A stretch of 17,964 bases of DNA, taken from contig SFQZ01000061.1 of the NCBI GenBank assembly GCA_004562915.1, forward strand, positions 1-17,964. The letters run 5' to 3'. A model generated the notes under the pieces. It did no database searches. It saw only the letters and a list, made by a program, of their open reading frames with translations, and was not told where the DNA came from. This DNA is from a bacterium. GTDB lineage: Bacteria; Bacillota_A; Clostridia; Lachnospirales; Lachnospiraceae. Both the position numbers and the translations under genes were made by a program. Of this stretch, positions 16,265-17,964 are shown one piece after another; positions within the stretch are counted from its first letter, which is position 1; each line of letters opens with the position of its first letter.

Positions 16265-16392
16265 AAATCCTCTGGAGGCTGCACATTTTGTTGAGTGCCA
16301 CGCATAGTATGGTAGGATTCGACGGGAGTTGTAATGCCCGTGGGTCTATACAGAAAAATTAGTTTATGAGCAGGTTTACTCAAATAGAGTCC

Positions 16393-17703
16393 TTACGCCC
16401 CCAGTTCTTCTGAGATTTCTGCCACAGCTTCGCTGATTTTTCCTAAAAGTGCCTCGCCCATTTCATCATTCATTTCCAGTCTCCAGCTTGCACCGTCATT
16501 TCTCAGATGGATTGTTACCGACGATGTGACAGAGGAAGTATTTTCTGTGATAGATTCCACTAAAAGATCATTTGCTTTATTCAGACGTCCTTCTATTCCA
16601 TCCTGGAGAGCCTGGGCAGTACTGGTATAGGCTGTAACCTTTTCACGGTAATGGTTCATCATAGAACTGCAGTCACAACTTGTCAGCTCCATGTTTACAG
16701 TTGCAGTAGTTTTATCTTCTGATATAGTTTCAGAGGTTATACGGTAATCCAGATATTTAAGTAGCTGAGAAGCAAGTGCCCGGGATATGGTGCGTTTATA
16801 TTCCATATCTCCGGAAAAAAGATTATCCAGTGCAAGGTAACGGTTCAGCTGTTCCCCATCAAATCCTTTTAAGGTGTCCAGATGAATTTCTACAATTTCG
16901 GATGGGGTGAAAAGATCAGCGTCGGATACGTAAGCCGCAAAATCACCGGTAAGTGCGGCACCCAGTTCATCGGGAGAAGATATGGACCAGATTTTGCCAT
17001 TTCGGGTAAGAGAAATGGTATATTTTGACTGGACGGTATCAAAAGTATTTTCTTCCAGGACTGTACCAAGCAAAAGATAGCAGTCCTCCAGTGAAAAGTC
17101 TACACCTGCAGGAGTAGCGGAATTTTGAATCTGTTTGGTGAGAGCCCGCCGGGAGTATTCCCGGGCTATTTGTTTCCCATCCAGGGTAATCAAAGAGACT
17201 GTGACTTCAGAAGTGTCACCCTCTGTGTTCACATCTTCAACATAATAAGTAAAAGATTTAAAAAAATCAGAAAAGACAGATTCTATTTCATCAGGAATTG
17301 TCTTATCTGTGGTTTCTGAAGGAAAAATATCCTGATAGGACAAATAATTGTCAAGCTTCTCAGAATCTGTCGATTGAAGAAGAGAAAGTTCATGCATTAC
17401 CAATTTTTTAGGATCATGATCATAAGGCAGCTGTTGGTGATATGTGTAAAAGGCAAAACAACCAAGCAGCAGTTCAAGCACCAGAATCACAGGAACACCG
17501 ACCGTAAATAATCGATGTTTGGTTTTATGATGAAAAAGATACATTCCGGCAAAGCATCCCGGACTTCCGCCCAGTAAAGCAAAAAGCATAAGAGTAGATT
17601 CACGGATTCTCCATTTGTCATGAATCGCTTTGTACTTATCTACTCCAAAGGCAATAAAACCGGCGATGTTGGCAGCCAACAGATAGATAATAAAAAAATT
17701 CAT
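16393..17703 (-). CDS. DUF1294 membrane protein fused to a duplicated C-terminal domain
   Basis: The first 90 or so of 436 residues are a DUF1294 domain: a membrane segment, then DKYKAIHDKWRIRE (22-35), LLGGSPGCFAGMYLFHHKTKH (43-63) and another membrane segment (about 67-87). DUF1294 proteins are normally about 90-110 residues and of unknown function. The remaining 340 residues are soluble-looking and consist of two diverged copies of one domain (about 103-259 and 272-427): LDNYLSYQDIF pairs with LNRYLALDNLF, and ISLTRNGKIWSISSPDELGAAL with IHLRNDGASWRLEMNDEMGEAL. The layout resembles secreted or lipoprotein domains of clostridia, probably outside the membrane, but orientation is inferred. 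Start ATG 17703 is set by AGGGAGG (17709-17715 on this strand), five bases away; an in-frame upstream ATG (17838) lies within the promoter region. It is the only - strand gene. Confidence 0.8.
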   Translation of the reverse strand: MNFFIIYLLAANIAGFIAFGVDKYKAIHDKWRIRESTLMLFALLGGSPGCFAGMYLFHHKTKHRLFTVGVPVILVLELLLGCFAFYTYHQQLPYDHDPKKLVMHELSLLQSTDSEKLDNYLSYQDIFPSETTDKTIPDEIESVFSDFFKSFTYYVEDVNTEGDTSEVTVSLITLDGKQIAREYSRRALTKQIQNSATPAGVDFSLEDCYLLLGTVLEENTFDTVQSKYTISLTRNGKIWSISSPDELGAALTGDFAAYVSDADLFTPSEIVEIHLDTLKGFDGEQLNRYLALDNLFSGDMEYKRTISRALASQLLKYLDYRITSETISEDKTTATVNMELTSCDCSSMMNHYREKVTAYTSTAQALQDGIEGRLNKANDLLVESITENTSSVTSSVTIHLRNDGASWRLEMNDEMGEALLGKISEAVAEISEELGA

Positions 17704-17810
17704 AGTAACCTCCCTAAAAGTGGTCGTGTAATCATGATTGTAAAACAAATAATCTAAATGACAGGTTTTTACATCAAAAGTGGGGACAAATTGTTGAAAA
17801 TCATATCTAT

Positions 17811-17838
17811 AGTTTATCAGAATGGGGGAAAAAGTCAA
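17811..17838 (-). promoter_or_regulatory. Possible promoter of the DUF1294 gene
   Basis: Read on the - strand, TTGACT (17833-17838) and TAAACT (17811-17816) are separated by 16 bases, about 110 bases before the chosen start codon. The -35 is good, the -10 matches four of six positions. It also supports rejecting the in-frame ATG at 17838 as start. Confidence 0.4.
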
Positions 17839-17879
17839 TCATTCCTTAGAATCGTAATATTTTTACTATAAGCCATTTA

Positions 17880-17964
17880 TGATAATGTCTCAGTATACCA
17901 CATATGAAAATGTCCCAGATGTGGTAAAATATCCTCCGTGCGACTTATAACGAACAGGAGGAAA
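17880..17964 (+). mobile_element. Possible left end of an insertion sequence running off the window
   Basis: The stretch starts with TGATAATGTCTCAG (17880-17893) and repeats the motif as AATGTCCCAG at 17909-17918, with one base changed. An inverted repeat, TACCACAT (17896-17903) and ATGTGGTA (17919-17926), surrounds the second copy. An unused AGGAGG (17956-17961) ends the window, so a + strand gene should begin a few bases beyond 17964. Short repeated motifs near a TG-starting end are typical of IS21-family elements, whose istA follows directly; this assignment is from memory and inference. The alternative is the operator/promoter region of an ordinary gene. Confidence 0.4.
17956..17961 (+). 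promoter_or_regulatory. Ribosome binding site of a gene beyond the window
   Basis: AGGAGG followed by AAA at the very end of the window, with no start codon yet reached. It marks a + strand gene divergent from the DUF1294 gene. Confidence 0.6.

Noticed and set aside
16309..16362. 17-codon + strand frame in the convergent gap
   Set aside because: No ribosome binding site, short, and no recognisable product.
17742..17838. Longer N terminus for the DUF1294 protein from the ATG at 17838
   Set aside because: The extra 45 residues are non-hydrophobic and lie over the likely promoter, while AGGGAGG is placed correctly for ATG 17703.
1..17964. CRISPR array, tRNA or rRNA genes, and phage genes
   Set aside because: No regularly spaced direct repeats, no cloverleaf-like segments and no rRNA-like stretches were seen in the intergenic regions, and no gene resembles a phage structural or integration protein.

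Overview
The window reads as chromosomal DNA of a low-to-moderate GC anaerobic Firmicute, most likely a member of the Lachnospiraceae (Blautia/Dorea-like). The support is strong AGGAGG-type ribosome binding sites, a relA-MBL-hemZ-hisS-aspS gene order I know from clostridia, the variant HisRS and LysA sequences, and a ferredoxin-like DUF362 protein. Genus cannot be fixed by eye. Almost everything is ordinary core-genome content on the + strand; only the last gene lies on the - strand.

Region 1 (1-4176): a 5'-truncated CorA-type magnesium transporter remnant, an inactive-looking rhomboid-fold membrane protein with a C-terminal zinc-binding tail, pyruvate kinase, and a diaminopimelate decarboxylase-like enzyme. 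The last three genes are tightly spaced and end at an intrinsic terminator (4147-4176).

Region 2 (4236-7321): two tandem paralogous AEC-family permeases, each exactly 314 residues, followed by a DUF362 protein with two 4Fe-4S motifs. Spacing suggests one operon.

Region 3 (7333-16217): adenine phosphoribosyltransferase behind a clear extended -10 promoter, a long intergenic hairpin, then a co-directional run: bifunctional (p)ppGpp synthetase/hydrolase, a metallo-beta-lactamase-fold hydrolase, a HemZ-like radical SAM enzyme, a stand-alone HD-GYP domain protein (GTG start, overlapping hemZ by 89 bases), histidyl-tRNA synthetase and aspartyl-tRNA synthetase. It closes with a 9-bp terminator stem. 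The run joins purine salvage, stringent-response nucleotide turnover and tRNA charging, with a possible cyclic-di-nucleotide phosphodiesterase lodged inside.

Region 4 (16218-17964): a convergent intergenic region with a 10-bp palindrome, a - strand gene fusing a DUF1294 membrane domain to two copies of a probably extracytoplasmic domain, its likely promoter, and at the right edge a stretch with repeated AATGTCYCAG motifs, an inverted repeat and an orphan ribosome binding site. This last stretch may be the left end of an insertion sequence whose genes lie beyond the window.

I did not find a clearly new defence, mobile or biosynthetic system. The items most worth a second look are the DUF1294 fusion, the HD-GYP gene embedded in the relA/tRNA-synthetase run with its long overlap, the rhomboid-like protein without a catalytic serine, and the apt-relA hairpin.
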